Positions 1-9,318 of a DNA stretch of 64,000 nucleotides are shown here, one piece after another. Numbering within the stretch: the first letter of the stretch is position 1; the number at the start of each line of letters is the position of its first letter. Below the pieces are notes generated by a model. The model was not told where the DNA came from and did no database searches. It worked only from the letters and a program-made list of their open reading frames with translations. This DNA is from Streptomyces tuirus (GTDB lineage Bacteria; Actinomycetota; Actinomycetes; Streptomycetales; Streptomycetaceae): positions 2,232,501-2,296,500 of the forward strand of contig JAGTPG010000001.1 in assembly GCA_018195615.1 (NCBI GenBank). The letters are read 5' to 3'. Made by a program: the position numbers and the translations under genes.

Positions 1-414
1 GATCGCCTCGCGCAGGGTGTCCGGGTGGACGCGGCCGTGGGCGTCGACCGGCAGGTACTCGACGGTGGCACCCTCGTGTTCGCCGAGCCAGTGCACGGCG
101 TCGAGGACCGCGTGGTGCTCGACGGGGCTGGCGAGGACGCGGGTGCGGCCCGGGTCGGCATCGCGGCGTGACCAGTAAAGGCCCTTGACGGCGAGGTTGT
201 CGGCCTCGGTGCCGCCCGAGGTGAAGACGACCTCGCTGGGGCGTGCGCCGAGGGCTTCGGCGAGGGTCTCGCGGGCCTCCTCGACGGTGCGGCGGGCCTG
301 CCGGCCGGATGCGTGGAGGGAGGACGCGTTGCCGGTGGCACCCAGGTGGGCGGTGAGCGCCTCTGCCGCCTCCGGGAGCATCGGGGTGGTCGCGGCGTGG
401 TCGAGGTAAGCCAT
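1..414 (-). CDS. Cysteine desulfurase, N-terminal part (runs off the window)
   Basis: The N-terminal 138 residues of a NifS/IscS-type class V aminotransferase, which takes sulfur from cysteine for Fe-S cluster or tRNA thiolation. Visible family signatures are the start [11 protein letters not shown], the glycine/asparagine stretch [10 protein letters not shown], the block [17 protein letters not shown] that binds PLP phosphate, and SPVEHHAVL, whose His stacks on PLP. The ATG lies at 412-414. The PLP lysine and active-site cysteine would lie beyond the left edge. The family call is secure; whether it serves iron-sulfur assembly or mnmA-linked tRNA thiolation cannot be told here. Confidence 0.93.
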   Translation of the reverse strand, partial: MAYLDHAATTPMLPEAAEALTAHLGATGNASSLHASGRQARRTVEEARETLAEALGARPSEVVFTSGGTEADNLAVKGLYWSRRDADPGRTRVLASPVEHHAVLDAVHWLGEHEGATVEYLPVDAHGRVHPDTLREAI

Positions 415-563
415 GGTGAGCCCGATTCTACGGCTCCCCTTCGACCGGCCTCAGATCAAGGTTGGCCGAACCCGACCGGACCGGAACCGCTTTCCGGTGC
501 GGCTGCGGCCCGTCGTCCTCGGGCCGGCCGCGACACGTCGGCGGATGGCCGTCCGACGGCGGC

Positions 564-830
564 TCAGAAGCTCCACGAGACCGTGCTGTCCGCCTGCATG
601 AACGCCACCAGGACCAGCAGGTCGGCGATGCCGAGGCCCAGACCCAGACAGGCGCGGCCGCGGCGCTCGGTGCCGCGCCACAGGGCGATGCTCGCCAGCA
701 CGATGGCGATCGGGCCCAGGAAGATGTTGAGGACGAGGAGGCCGAGCAGGCCCAGGATGAAGGACGCGACGGCCATGCCGTCGGTGTCGCGGATGCCGGT
801 GCGGCGCGAGGCCGGAGCGGTGAGCTGCAT
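564..830 (-). CDS. Small DUF4190-like membrane protein
   Basis: An 88-aa protein with two hydrophobic segments (about residues 19-45 and 63-80) separated by a short basic loop, RGTERRG. The pattern MAVASFILGLLGLL...LGPIAIVLASIALWRG is typical of the small DUF4190 membrane proteins common in actinobacteria. Function is unknown in the family. Codon use is normal for the genome. The ATG at 828-830 gives the full N-terminal tail. It is followed on the same strand, 149 bases away, by the desulfurase gene. Confidence 0.75.
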   Translation of the reverse strand: MQLTAPASRRTGIRDTDGMAVASFILGLLGLLVLNIFLGPIAIVLASIALWRGTERRGRACLGLGLGIADLLVLVAFMQADSTVSWSF

Positions 831-868
831 GGTGATCTGCTCCCGAGGTCGGGTCGGACGTGTGGTGG

Positions 869-1087
869 TCAGTGGGCCTGCGTGTGGCGCCGGCGGCCGT
901 GGCGCTCGCGGAGCGCGAAGATGCCGAGCCAGACGGCGATGACGACGCCCGCGGCGACGGAGAAGGTGAGCGGCGCGTGGGCGACGGTGCCCAGGACGAC
1001 TCCCAGCAGCAGGAGTGCGGCGACGATGAACAGCACGGAGAACAACCCCCAGGGTTTCGGTGAACGGTTGTGGTTACAGTTGTTCAC
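869..1087 (-). CDS. Small two-helix membrane protein, TetR-divergent
   Basis: A 72-aa protein with two predicted membrane helices (about 14-34 and 40-60) and a basic, His/Arg-rich tail. The start is GTG at 1085-1087, giving MNNCNHNRS. I do not recognise a named family. It is divergent from the TetR regulator at 1153, and its start codon lies inside the first of two operator-like repeats, so it is a plausible target of that regulator. Confidence 0.7.
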   Translation of the reverse strand: MNNCNHNRSPKPWGLFSVLFIVAALLLLGVVLGTVAHAPLTFSVAAGVVIAVWLGIFALRERHGRRRHTQAH

Positions 1088-1146
1088 TGACTTCCCAGTC
1101 TAGCGTCTCCCATGACTTTCCAATTACAGAGAACAGTTGTTAACTG
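1076..1146. promoter_or_regulatory. Divergent promoter region with two TetR operator-like repeats
   Basis: The 14-base word ACAGTTGTTNACTG occurs twice in the 65-bp divergent gap, at 1076-1089 and 1133-1146 (one mismatch, 57 bp apart). The second copy contains the dyad CAGTT-GTT-AACTG (1134-1146). A further inverted repeat GTGAAC/GTTCAC lies at 1060-1065 and 1082-1087. Such repeated dyads between a TetR gene and its neighbour are usual autoregulatory operators; the assignment to this regulator is inference. Confidence 0.55.
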
Positions 1147-1152
1147 CATGGT

Positions 1153-1791
1153 ATGAGTCACACCCTCGGCATCCGGCAGGCCCAGAAACAGAAGACCCGG
1201 CAGGCACTCCTGGACGCGGCCCTGGGACTGCTCGAGGAGCAGAGCCTGAGCAGCCTCGGGCTGCGCGAGGTCACCCGCGCCGTCGGTGTCGCCCCGACCG
1301 CCTTCTACCGCCACTTCCGCTCCACGGCGGATCTGGGCGTGGCCCTGGTCGAGGAGGCGCTGGGCAGCCTGCACCCGATGATCCGGACGACGGTGTCCAC
1401 GACGGGTGACCACGAGGAACGCATCACGCGCGCCATCGAGTTGATCTCCCGTCACGTCGACGGGTACCCAGCACATGTCCGGTTCATCGCCCGTGAACGA
1501 CATGGCGGAGTTCAGCCGGTGCGGGAGGCGATACGGGCCCAGCTGGCCCGGTTCGCCCAGGAGGTCAAGGACGAACTGGCCCAGGACCCGGTGTCGGAGG
1601 GCTGGTCCGAGGACGACCTGCTGATGCTCGCGCACCTGTACGTGGACCAGATGCTGATCACCGCGTCGCTCTTCCTGGAGGCGCAGGAGGGGCCGGAGGA
1701 GGAGCGCGAGGAGCGGACCCGGAACGTCGCCCAGGTGGCGACCCGGCAGATGCGGCTGATCGGCCTGGGCCGCCACCACTGGCTGGACTGA
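1153..1791 (+). CDS. TetR family transcriptional regulator
   Basis: A 212-aa TetR protein. The N-terminal domain (about 10-60) carries the helix-turn-helix REVTRAVGVAPTAFYRHF, with the family's FYRHF recognition-helix end. The C-terminal ligand domain is all-helical and acidic near its end. The arrangement and the sequence around LGVALVEEALGS resemble the FabR/FasR branch that senses acyl-CoA or acyl-ACP, but no lipid gene is adjacent here, so the ligand is open. The ATG at 1153 sits 6 bases after the second operator-like repeat, suggesting autorepression. Confidence 0.9.
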   Translation: MSHTLGIRQAQKQKTRQALLDAALGLLEEQSLSSLGLREVTRAVGVAPTAFYRHFRSTADLGVALVEEALGSLHPMIRTTVSTTGDHEERITRAIELISRHVDGYPAHVRFIARERHGGVQPVREAIRAQLARFAQEVKDELAQDPVSEGWSEDDLLMLAHLYVDQMLITASLFLEAQEGPEEEREERTRNVAQVATRQMRLIGLGRHHWLD

Positions 1792-1811
1792 CCCACCACC
1801 GGGAACAGCCC

Positions 1812-1846
1812 GGGGCGGCGCGCCCGTCCCGCGAGCCCGCCGCCCC
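1812..1846. terminator. Bidirectional terminator between convergent genes
   Basis: Perfect inverted repeat GGGGCGGCG (1812-1820) and CGCCGCCCC (1838-1846) with a 17-base loop, lying between the convergent TetR and lipoprotein genes. There is no U-tract, as is common for streptomycete terminators. Confidence 0.6.
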
Positions 1847-1864
1847 TGCCGCGTCGGGTCACAC

Positions 1865-2209
1865 CTACTGCGACTGCCCCTGACCGCCGCCCGGAGCACC
1901 ACAGCCGCCGCCCTGGCCGCCGCCAGGACCACCCTGCCCGCCACCCGGCGCCCCACTGGGCATCCCCGACGCCGCCCCTGACGGTGTGCCCGACGGCGCC
2001 CCGGAAGGAGCCCCGGACGGTGCCCCCGAAGGCGCGCCCGACGGCGCCCCGCTCGGCCTCCCCGACGGTGCCCGGCAAGCCTGCCGCTGTTGTCCGGACC
2101 CACCGCCGCTGCCCGAGGACGACGAGGAGTCACCCGACCCGCACGCCACCAACGCCAGGGGTGACAGCACCAGCAGGGCCACGGCTGGAACGAGACGCAC
2201 ACGCTTCAT
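1865..2209 (-). CDS. Repeat-rich putative lipoprotein
   Basis: The protein starts MKRVRLVP, has a hydrophobic signal and a lipobox LVAC, then a serine/glycine linker, about ten PSGA/PSGT tetrapeptide units, and a Gly/Gln-rich tail (GGGQGGPGGGQ pattern). It therefore looks like a surface lipoprotein that is almost wholly disordered, with no catalytic domain. The ATG at 2207-2209 is preferred to an upstream in-frame start because it places the basic n-region directly before the signal. The 12-bp coding repeats make the unit number likely to vary between strains. Function unknown. Confidence 0.75.
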   Translation of the reverse strand: MKRVRLVPAVALLVLSPLALVACGSGDSSSSSGSGGGSGQQRQACRAPSGRPSGAPSGAPSGAPSGAPSGAPSGTPSGAASGMPSGAPGGGQGGPGGGQGGGCGAPGGGQGQSQ

Positions 2210-2350
2210 GAGAAACAACTCCGAGGAGGATGAGGGAGTTCTGAGGCGGGCACTCAACCAACACCACATGGGCCTTCCTTGGGCCTGCCCTGTGACCGCC
2301 CTGTCAGCGGGGCAAAGCGCACCTCAAGGCACCCGTCCGACCAGGGGTTT

Positions 2351-3327
2351 TCACCCCTGGCCCGCCCCCGGGCGCTGGTACAGCTCCGTGACGGAACCGG
2401 CCGCCCGGGCCAGCTCCTCACGCACCTGCGGGGCGAGAGGACCTCCACCTGGTCGGCGAACGCGAGCAGTTGGCGGGTCTCACCGAGGACCCCGTACGTC
2501 AGCCGCGCGGTCACCCACTCGCTCTCGCCGTCGTCCTCGGGGCGCCCCGCCAGCAGGGGTGCCGTCAGCCGCAGGAACATGTCGAGCCGGTCACGCCGTA
2601 CCCGGACGGTGACGTCGAGCCCGCCGGGCCGCTCCTCGACCTGCCGGCGCAGGACCTCCCAGACCTCGGCGAGTTCGACGCCCGGGCGGCGCCGTACGGG
2701 GTCGTCGAGGAGCCGGGCCGACCGCACCCGGTCCGCCCGGAAGAGCCGTGGTGCGGCCCGCCGGTCGGCGACCAGGTACCAGACGCCCGCCTTGGCGACG
2801 AGACCGTACGGGTCGACGGTGTACGTCCGCGTCCGGCGCTCTCCGCTGTGCCGGTAGCGCAGCCGCAGCCTGCGGTCGGCGAAGACCGCGTCCCGCAGCA
2901 CCTCCAGGTCGACGGCAGGTTGCGGTCCGCCCCGCCAGCGGGTGGCGTCGACGAGGATGCGGCGGGATGCCCTCTCGGCGGCCGGGCGGTGCGGAGCCGG
3001 CAGCGCGGCCATGACCTTCCGCAGGGCCGAGCCGAACGCCGCGTCCAGCCCGAGCGCGGCGTGCGCGCCCTGCGCGGCCAGGACGAACAGCGCGCGGGAC
3101 TCGTCGGCGGTCAGGCCGGTGACGTCCGTGCGGAATCCGGCGAGCAGTTCGATGCCGCCGTGCCGCCCGCGTTCGGCGTAGACCGGGACGCCCGCGGCCG
3201 ACAGGGACTCGACGTCGCGGTAGACGGTGCGGACGGACACCTCGAGCCGCTCGGCGAGTTCGCGCGCCGGGACCCGGCCGCGGGTCTGCAGGAGCAGCAG
3301 GATCGACAGCAGTCGGTCGGACTTCAC
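2351..3327 (-). CDS. HTH-11/WYL domain transcriptional regulator
   Basis: A DeoR-like winged helix-turn-helix (about 1-60, with ELAERLEVSVRTVYRDV) is followed by a WYL ligand-sensing domain (WYLVADRRAAPRLFRADRV) and the WYL C-terminal extension. The GTG at 3325-3327 is chosen because family members begin (M)KSDRLLSILL. One base is missing in the G run near 2430; restoring it extends the tail to RAAGSVTELYQRPG and a stop at 2351. It is divergent from the DinB-like gene at 3431, which regulators of this kind often control. Confidence 0.87.
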
Positions 3328-3430
3328 GGCATCAGGATCGTGCCGTGCGCACGGCCGCGGCAAATGTTGACGGTGGTTGTCAGGTTATCCGGGGATGCTC
3401 CTGCCGCCCACCCACTCAGGAGGAGATCCG

Positions 3431-4014
3431 ATGACCACCGACCCCCGGCCGCTGTTCACCCGCGCCACCGAACAGGCCGCCACGCTGATCGGGACCGTGC
3501 GCACGGAGCAGCTCGACCGCGCCACGCCCTGCACCGAGTTCGACGTGCGCACGCTGCTGAGCCATCTCACCGGCGCGACCCACCGCATCGCGGTCGCGGC
3601 CGAGGGCGGTGACGCGGTCGCCGTGCCCTCGTTCGTCGAGGGCGTGCCCGACGACGGCTGGGTGGTCGCCTACGACGAGGCCAGGACCCGGGCCGTCAAG
3701 GCCTGGGCGGACGACGGCCGCCTGGAGGCGATGGTGCGCCTGCCGTTCGGGGAACTGCCGGGCCGGGCGGCCCTGTCGGCCTACGTCATGGAGACGGTGA
3801 CCCACACCTGGGACCTGTCCGAGGCCCTGGGCCGGCCGCTCGCCCTCGACCCGGAACTGGCCGAGTACGCACTCACGGTCGCCCACGGCACGCTGCCCGA
3901 CGAGCAGCGGGACGAGCGCACGCCGTTCGGCCCGGCCCGGCCGGTCCCGAGGGCGCCGGCGTTTACGAGAGGCTGGCCGCCTGGCTGGGGCGCGGGCCGC
4001 TCAGCCGAGCCTGA
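3431..4014 (+). CDS. TIGR03086-type DinB/maleylpyruvate isomerase-like protein
   Basis: About 195 aa. It begins MTTDPRPLF after a strong AGGAGGAGA ribosome site. The helix with TPCTEFDVRTLLSHL and the later MIP-like motif ETVTHTWDLSEALGRP are the metal-binding helices of the DinB superfamily TIGR03086 group; the His of SHL and of THTWD are expected ligands. Members are assumed mycothiol-dependent or metal-dependent enzymes of unknown substrate. One C appears lost near 3948; with it restored the protein ends GAGVYERLAAWLGRGPLSRA. The 3' end overlaps the convergent thioesterase by 14 bp. Confidence 0.85.
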
Positions 4015-4859
4015 CCCGGGCGAGCTGGCGGGACTGTGCCACCAGCCGGCCGGCGCTGTCCCAGACCTCGGCGTCCTCCTCCAGGAAGCCACCGGCGAGG
4101 TTGCGCGTGGTGATCGACACGCGCAGCGGGCCCGGGGCCGGACGGCAGCGGACGTGCACGGTCAGTTCGACGGTGGGGACCCAGCCCTTCAGCCCGAGCT
4201 CGAAGGCGGTGGGCGGCAGGGCGTCCACCGCCAGCAGCAGGGAGAGCGGGTCGGGGTCGCGGCCGTCCGCGAGGCCGAACCAGGCCCGCATCTCGCCCTT
4301 GCCGGACGGCCGGCCGAGGGCCCAGCCCAGTGTCGACGGGTCGAGCTTGAGCATCAGCCGGTCGGCGATGGCCGAGCTGCCGTCGACGGGGCGGGCCCGT
4401 CCTCGGGCCGAAGCACTGGTCGATCGGCGGGATCGCGGGCGGCTCGGCCGTCGTGCGGACGTCGTCGGGCAGGGCGTCCAGGTCGCCGTAGGAGGCGAGG
4501 ACGCGGATGCGTTCGACCTCGCGGCCCTCGCCGTCGTACTGGAAGAGGGATGCCTGGCCGGTGGACAAGGTCCGGCCGGTGCGGACGACGTCCGTACGGA
4601 CGACCGCGGGGCCGGGCTGGGACGCGGTCAGGTAGTGCGCCGAGACGGTGAAGGGGTCGGCGTGCGGCAGGGTGTCCGCGAGCGCGCGGCCCAGGACCGC
4701 CAGCAGATAGCCGCCGTTGACGGCGTTGATGATCGTCCAGCCGGCGGAGAGGTCGATGTCGTAGACGCCGTGCGCGCGGCGGGTGACCGCGGTGTCGCGG
4801 TCGAACTCACTGTCGCCGATCGTGGCCCGGACGGCCTGGGCGGAGGCTGCTTCTGGCAT
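4001..4859 (-). CDS. TesB-like acyl-CoA thioesterase family protein
   Basis: About 287 aa with a double hot-dog fold pattern. The N-terminal half has the family block GWTIINAVNGGYLLAVLGRAL, and the C-terminal half has RAWFGLADGRDPDPLSLLL with WVPTVELTVHVR and the conserved RNLAGGFLEEDAEVWD. It would hydrolyse acyl-CoA of unknown chain length. The ATG at 4857-4859 is chosen from MPEAASAQAV. The frame is broken near 4388-4405, where two missing bases in C runs restore FGPEDGPAPVDGSSAIADRL. It is divergent from the esterase at 5002. Confidence 0.84.
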
Positions 4860-5001
4860 GGCTGAACAGTACAAGAACTAACTACTAAGCGGTAGCTTTC
4901 CTGCGCTCCGAGCGCTCCCGCAGGGTGAGACGTGGGAAATTTCTCGGTAAGTGTCCGACACGTCCGTAAACCCGCCGGCCCCTCCGGCCCTCTGTAGGGG
5001 C

Positions 5002-6237
5002 ATGAGCCTCACCGGGACTCCGTTCCTCTCGACACTGGTCGTGTTGACCGTCCTCGCCCTCGTGCTGCCCCTGGTCCTCTGGTCGCGCATCCGCGGGCCC
5101 CGGCCGCTGCGTGCCGCGGCCCGGACGCTGATGTTGCTGTTCGCGCAGGGGACGGCCGTGGCCCTGGTCTTCACACTGGTCAACAACGCCAACAACCTGT
5201 ACGACAACTGGGCCGACCTGCTCGGCACCGGCGACCATGTGCAGCAGGCGGCCGACCTGGGCCCCGACGGCACCGGGGACATCGCACTGAAGCGGCTGCC
5301 CAAGGTGCGGCAGACCTTCGAGCCGGCCGGCGGGCCCGGGATGCGCGCGGCCGGCGGGGTCCGGGTCACCCAGCTCAAGGGCCGGGTGTCGGGCGTGAAC
5401 GCCGAGGTCTACGTCTGGCTGCCGCCGCAGTACGACGAGCCGGCCTACCGGCACCACAGGTTCCCGGTCGTGGAGCTGCTGCCCGGCTACCCCGGGTCGG
5501 CGAAGGCCTGGTTCGGCTCGCTGCACGTGCACGAACAGCTGCTGCCGCTGATGCGGGACGGCCGGGTCGCCCCGTTCATCCTGGTCGCGCCCCGCACCAA
5601 CCTGCTGGCCGGGGTGGACACCGGCTGCGCCAACATCCCGGGCACGGTCAACGCCGACTCCTGGCTGAGCGTCGACGTGCCGAAGATGGTCATGGACAAC
5701 TTCCGCGCCGAGTCCGCGCCGCAGGGCTGGGCCGTCGCCGGCTACTCGGCCGGGGCGCACTGCGCGACCAAGCTCTCCGTCGCCCACCCCGACCGCTACC
5801 GGGCGGCAGTGAGCCTGTCCGGCTACAACGACCCGATCGCCGAACGCGACTCGCTCGCCGCGCAGAACCCCACCCTGCGTGCCGAGAACAACCCCTTCCT
5901 GCTGCTGCGCAAGGCGCCCGTGCCGCCGCGGATCGCGCTCTACCTCTCCGGTCAGCCTCGCGACGGCTACGAGGCGGCCGTGGCCCTGGAACAGACAGCG
6001 AAGGCCCCGACGACCGTGCACGTCGTGTACGTCCCGAGGAGCGCGGGCGGTCACACCATGGCGCTGTGGCGGCCGCAGGTGGTGCCCGCGTTCCGCTGGC
6101 TGACGGAGGTCACGGGCCGCGGCCCCGTCACGGCAGGACGGGCTGCTCCTCCTCACTCACCGTCGACCGGCGGTGCCACGCCCGCGGAGCTCGCCAGTGG
6201 AATCGCATCGCGAGCAGACGCAGTACGAAGGCGGTGA
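5002..6237 (+). CDS. Membrane-anchored esterase, alpha/beta-hydrolase (Esterase D/antigen 85-like)
   Basis: About 411 aa. The N-terminus (MSLTGTPFLS) leads into two membrane segments (about 6-28 and 38-60), then an extracytoplasmic alpha/beta-hydrolase domain. The nucleophile elbow is GYSAG, the oxyanion region ELLPGYPGS, and the probable catalytic His is in GGHTMALW. Homologues are putative esterases related to mycolyltransferase-like antigen 85 folds; the substrate is unknown. The C-terminal 36 residues overlap the convergent TRIC-type gene by 110 bp, unusually long, so a missed frame error near the 3' end is possible. Confidence 0.8.
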   Translation: MSLTGTPFLSTLVVLTVLALVLPLVLWSRIRGPRPLRAAARTLMLLFAQGTAVALVFTLVNNANNLYDNWADLLGTGDHVQQAADLGPDGTGDIALKRLPKVRQTFEPAGGPGMRAAGGVRVTQLKGRVSGVNAEVYVWLPPQYDEPAYRHHRFPVVELLPGYPGSAKAWFGSLHVHEQLLPLMRDGRVAPFILVAPRTNLLAGVDTGCANIPGTVNADSWLSVDVPKMVMDNFRAESAPQGWAVAGYSAGAHCATKLSVAHPDRYRAAVSLSGYNDPIAERDSLAAQNPTLRAENNPFLLLRKAPVPPRIALYLSGQPRDGYEAAVALEQTAKAPTTVHVVYVPRSAGGHTMALWRPQVVPAFRWLTEVTGRGPVTAGRAAPPHSPSTGGATPAELASGIASRADAVRRR

Positions 6238-6801
6238 TCACCGCGAGGGCGCTGGTCAGCGGGTTGAGGGCGTCGTAGCGGATGCACACGGCGACCAGGG
6301 CGGAGCCGACGATCGCCGGGACGGCGTACAGGTCACGGTCCCAGCGCAGCAGTGAGGGCACCTCGTTGGCGAGCACGTCCCGCAGCACACCGCCGCCCAC
6401 GGCGGTGGTCAGACCCAGGCCGGCGGAGGCGGTCAGGCCGAGCCCGTACTCGTACGCCTTGATCGTGCCGGCGACGCAGAACAGGCCGAGTCCGGCCGCG
6501 TCGAAGACGTTGACGGCGACCTGGATGCGCTCCACCTGCGGGTGCAGGAAGAAGACGAGGAGCGTGGCGAGCAGCGGGGTGAGGAAGTACCCCAGGTCCG
6601 TGAACGCGGCGGGCGGTACGGCCCGATGACCAGGTCACGGAAGAGGCCGCCGCCCAGCGCGGTGACCTCGGCGAGGACGGCCATGCCGAACACGTCGAAG
6701 TTCTTGCGCACGGCCAGCAGGGCGCCGGAGATCGCGAAGACGAAGATGCCGATCAGGTCGAGCGTGTGCTGGACGGACGGACTGAAGAGTTGCTGGAGCA
6801 C
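6128..6801 (-). CDS. TRIC/UPF0126 (YadS-like) membrane protein
   Basis: About 224 aa and seven helices with the duplicated glycine-rich motif of the UPF0126 family: ALGGGLFRDLVIG in the first half and AVGGGVLRDVLANEVP in the second. Family members are trimeric intracellular cation channel-like proteins, probably moving small cations or metabolites such as glycine. The start is GTG at 6799-6801 (MLQQLFSPSVQHTLD). One G is missing near 6623; restoring it joins LFRDLVIG to AVPPAAFTDLGYFLTPLL. It follows the degenerate ATP-grasp gene on the same strand with about 49 bp overlap, so it may be co-transcribed but is a common core gene. Confidence 0.88.
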
Positions 6802-7966
6802 CCCGACATTGTCACCGGTGGGCGCGCGGGGTCCCCGTCCGCTCGTTCGCAGGCGGCCGAGGCAGCGTTACAGGCCTCGGCACACCCGTGTGCCGTGCCC
6901 GCGGCACGGACGAAGGCCGCGGACCGGGTCCGCCGGTAGTCGCGGGCGGCCCGCCGGAAGAAGCGCTGGGGTGCCACGGAGGCGTCCACGGTCCACTCCA
7001 GCTGACCGCTGCCGGCGGCCCCCGCCACCATCAGGGGCAGATCGCCGCCCGACAGGTGGGCACCGACCGTCACCACGCACGGCCCCTCCGGTGTGAGCGC
7101 CAGCTCGGTGTGGGCCGGTCCGTGGCGCAGGCCGAGGATGTCGAGGGCGGCCAGCGTGTGCAGGACGAGCGCGTCCTGCACAGGTCCGCGCCGGGGCAGC
7201 ATGACACCACGGGACAGCCCCGCGGCCGCGTCCTGGTCCGGCGGGCGCACGTGCCAGATGTCACACACGTGGTGCGTGCCGTCGAGGCTGACGGTGTTCA
7301 CGTGGTACCTGCCGCCCGGCGGACACTCCCGGGCCAGCAGGGCCGCGGCCGGCGTGGCCGGCTCGGCCGCCACGCCGACGAGGCCGCGGAACGCGGCGAC
7401 GAGGTCGCGTCCGTTCTCGCACGGGATGCGCCGGGCGGGGCGGGAGGCGATCCCCCGAGTGTCTCCAGGGTCACCCGGCCGCCGAGCCCGGCGTACCAGG
7501 CGAGCAGCCCGGCGAGGTCGCTGACGAGGAGTTGCCGCGCCGTGCGCAGCCCGGCGGCCCGCAGCGTGTCCGCCGTCCGGTACCGGTCGAGGCGGACCTC
7601 GCCGAGCCGGCTGTCGTTGCCGCGCAGGCGGAGCGCCTTCGCGAGGGCGTCCACGACGCCGGCGGCGCCGCTGCTCCCGGCCACCAGCGCCACGGGCCGG
7701 TGAGCGGCGACGGCGGGAAGGATCCGGTCCGGGGTCCCGTCCCCCACGATCAGCTCGCGATAGGCCTCCGGCCGGAAGCAGGCCAGGAGGTGCTCCGGAA
7801 CCTCCTGGCCGCTCTGCACATGGACGCAGGCGTGGCCGCGCTCGTTGAACAGGGCGGGCAGGTGGCGTGCCGTGCAGTAGCCGTCGACGATCACCACGAC
7901 GGACTCACCGGCCGTCCCGCCCCACGGACCGTCGGCCGCCGCTCCCCATGGGTCGCTGCCGGTCAC
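6753..7966 (-). CDS. ATP-grasp-fold protein, catalytically degenerate, cluster A
   Basis: About 404 aa with the layout of the natural-product ATP-grasp ligases: a pre-grasp domain (VVVIVDGYCTARHLPALF), the block NDSRLGEVRLDRYRTADTLRAAG, then an ATP-grasp core ending GLRHGPAHTELALTPEGPCVV. The position where ligases have VVKPxxxxGSxGV reads GGRVTLETLGGIASRPARR, with no lysine and no glycine-rich P-loop-like turn, and the usual E-x-N/G metal end reads VTVGAHLSGGD. It is therefore probably a non-catalytic partner or has lost ligase activity. One base is missing from the G run at about 7452. It ends the cluster A operon, 21 nt after the MFS gene. Confidence 0.75.
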
Positions 7967-7987
7967 TGCCGCTCCCTCCTCTCCGCG

Positions 7988-9253
7988 CTATTCCTTGGGA
8001 ACGTCCCTGAGCTTGCGCAGCGGGGAGAAGACGATGAACAGGACGGCCAGCCAGTCGCCGAGGGCCGAGACCGTCAGCATCGGACGGACCCCGACGTACG
8101 TGCCGAGCGCGCCGCCGGCCAGGGCCCCGAGCGGCATGGTGCCCCACATGATCCAGCGCACCGAGGCGTTCATGCGCCCGAGCAGCTCCGGCGGGGTGAT
8201 GGTCTGCCGGTAGGAGACCTGGGAGCTGTTGTAGAGCACGAAGATGACCATGAGCATCGTCATGCCGACGGCCACCAGGACGGTCGACCAGCCCGGCTGT
8301 GCCGCCGGGATGAGCAGTCCGGCCCAGCCGAAGCACAGCGCGGGGAGCCAGATCATCCGGGCGGTGCCGATCTTCTTGCCGACCCAGTTGGCGATCAGGC
8401 CGCCGGCCAGGCCGCCCACCGCCGAGCCGCCCATCACCAGACCGATCACCCACGGCTCGGCCTTCAGTTCGCGGACCAGGTAGACGGTCTGGAGACTGAG
8501 CACGATCGTGCCGAAGAAGTTCGAGACCGCGGTGGACGCGACGAGCTTGCGCAGGATCGGGTGGCCGACGACGAACCGCAGTCCCTCGGCGATCTCGGTG
8601 CGCAGCCGGCGCTTCTCGGCGGGACGCTCCGGGGTCGGCTCGGGCGTGCGGATCAGCACCAGGGTGAGCGCGGAGATTCCGAACGACAGGGCGTCCGCGG
8701 CCATGGCCTTCGCGGCGCCGAGCAGGGTCACCAGGGCACCACCGAAGCTCGATCCGGTGAGCTGCGCGAAGGACTGGGTGGCGCCGAGCTTGCCGTTGGC
8801 GTCGACGAGTTGGTCCTTGCCGACGAGCGAGGGCAGGTAGCTCTGGTAGGCGATCGCGAAGAAGACGGACAGGACACCCATGGCCAGGGCCACCAGGTAG
8901 AGCTGGACCAGGGTCAGGACGTCGAGCACCGCGGCGACCGGGATGGAGGCGGCCAGCACCATACGGCCGATGTCGCACCACACCATGAGGCGCCGCTTCA
9001 TGACACGGTCGACCACGGGCCCGGCGGGCAGGGCCACCAGCAGGAAGGGCAGGGTCGTCGCCGCGGTGAGCAGACCGACCTCGAAGGTGGTGGCGTCGAG
9101 CATCAGCAGCGCCACCAGGGGAAGCGTCAGCTGGGTGATGTTGGAGCCCACCTCGCTGACGGTCTGTCCGCTCCAGAGGAGCATGAAGTCTCGGTGACGC
9201 CAAAGACTCTGTGGTGAAGTCTCCTGCGTCTCTGTGGTCACTGCGGTTGTCAT
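7988..9253 (-). CDS. MFS exporter, EntS-like, cluster A
   Basis: A 421-aa major facilitator with about 12 helices. The N-terminal signature WRHRDFMLLWSGQTVSEVGS and the loop AGPVVDRVMKRRLM match the DHA3/EntS drug and siderophore exporter group. The start is ATG at 9251-9253. It lies 65 nt after the tricorn protease gene and 21 nt before the degenerate ATP-grasp gene, in the same transcription unit, so it probably exports the cluster product or gives self-resistance. The frame is intact. Confidence 0.9.
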   Translation of the reverse strand: MTTAVTTETQETSPQSLWRHRDFMLLWSGQTVSEVGSNITQLTLPLVALLMLDATTFEVGLLTAATTLPFLLVALPAGPVVDRVMKRRLMVWCDIGRMVLAASIPVAAVLDVLTLVQLYLVALAMGVLSVFFAIAYQSYLPSLVGKDQLVDANGKLGATQSFAQLTGSSFGGALVTLLGAAKAMAADALSFGISALTLVLIRTPEPTPERPAEKRRLRTEIAEGLRFVVGHPILRKLVASTAVSNFFGTIVLSLQTVYLVRELKAEPWVIGLVMGGSAVGGLAGGLIANWVGKKIGTARMIWLPALCFGWAGLLIPAAQPGWSTVLVAVGMTMLMVIFVLYNSSQVSYRQTITPPELLGRMNASVRWIMWGTMPLGALAGGALGTYVGVRPMLTVSALGDWLAVLFIVFSPLRKLRDVPKE

Positions 9254-9318
9254 GGTTCGTCCTTGTCTTGGAGTCTCGGGGAGATCTCTGGGAAGTGCGG
9301 GGGTGCGGAGGCCGGGGA

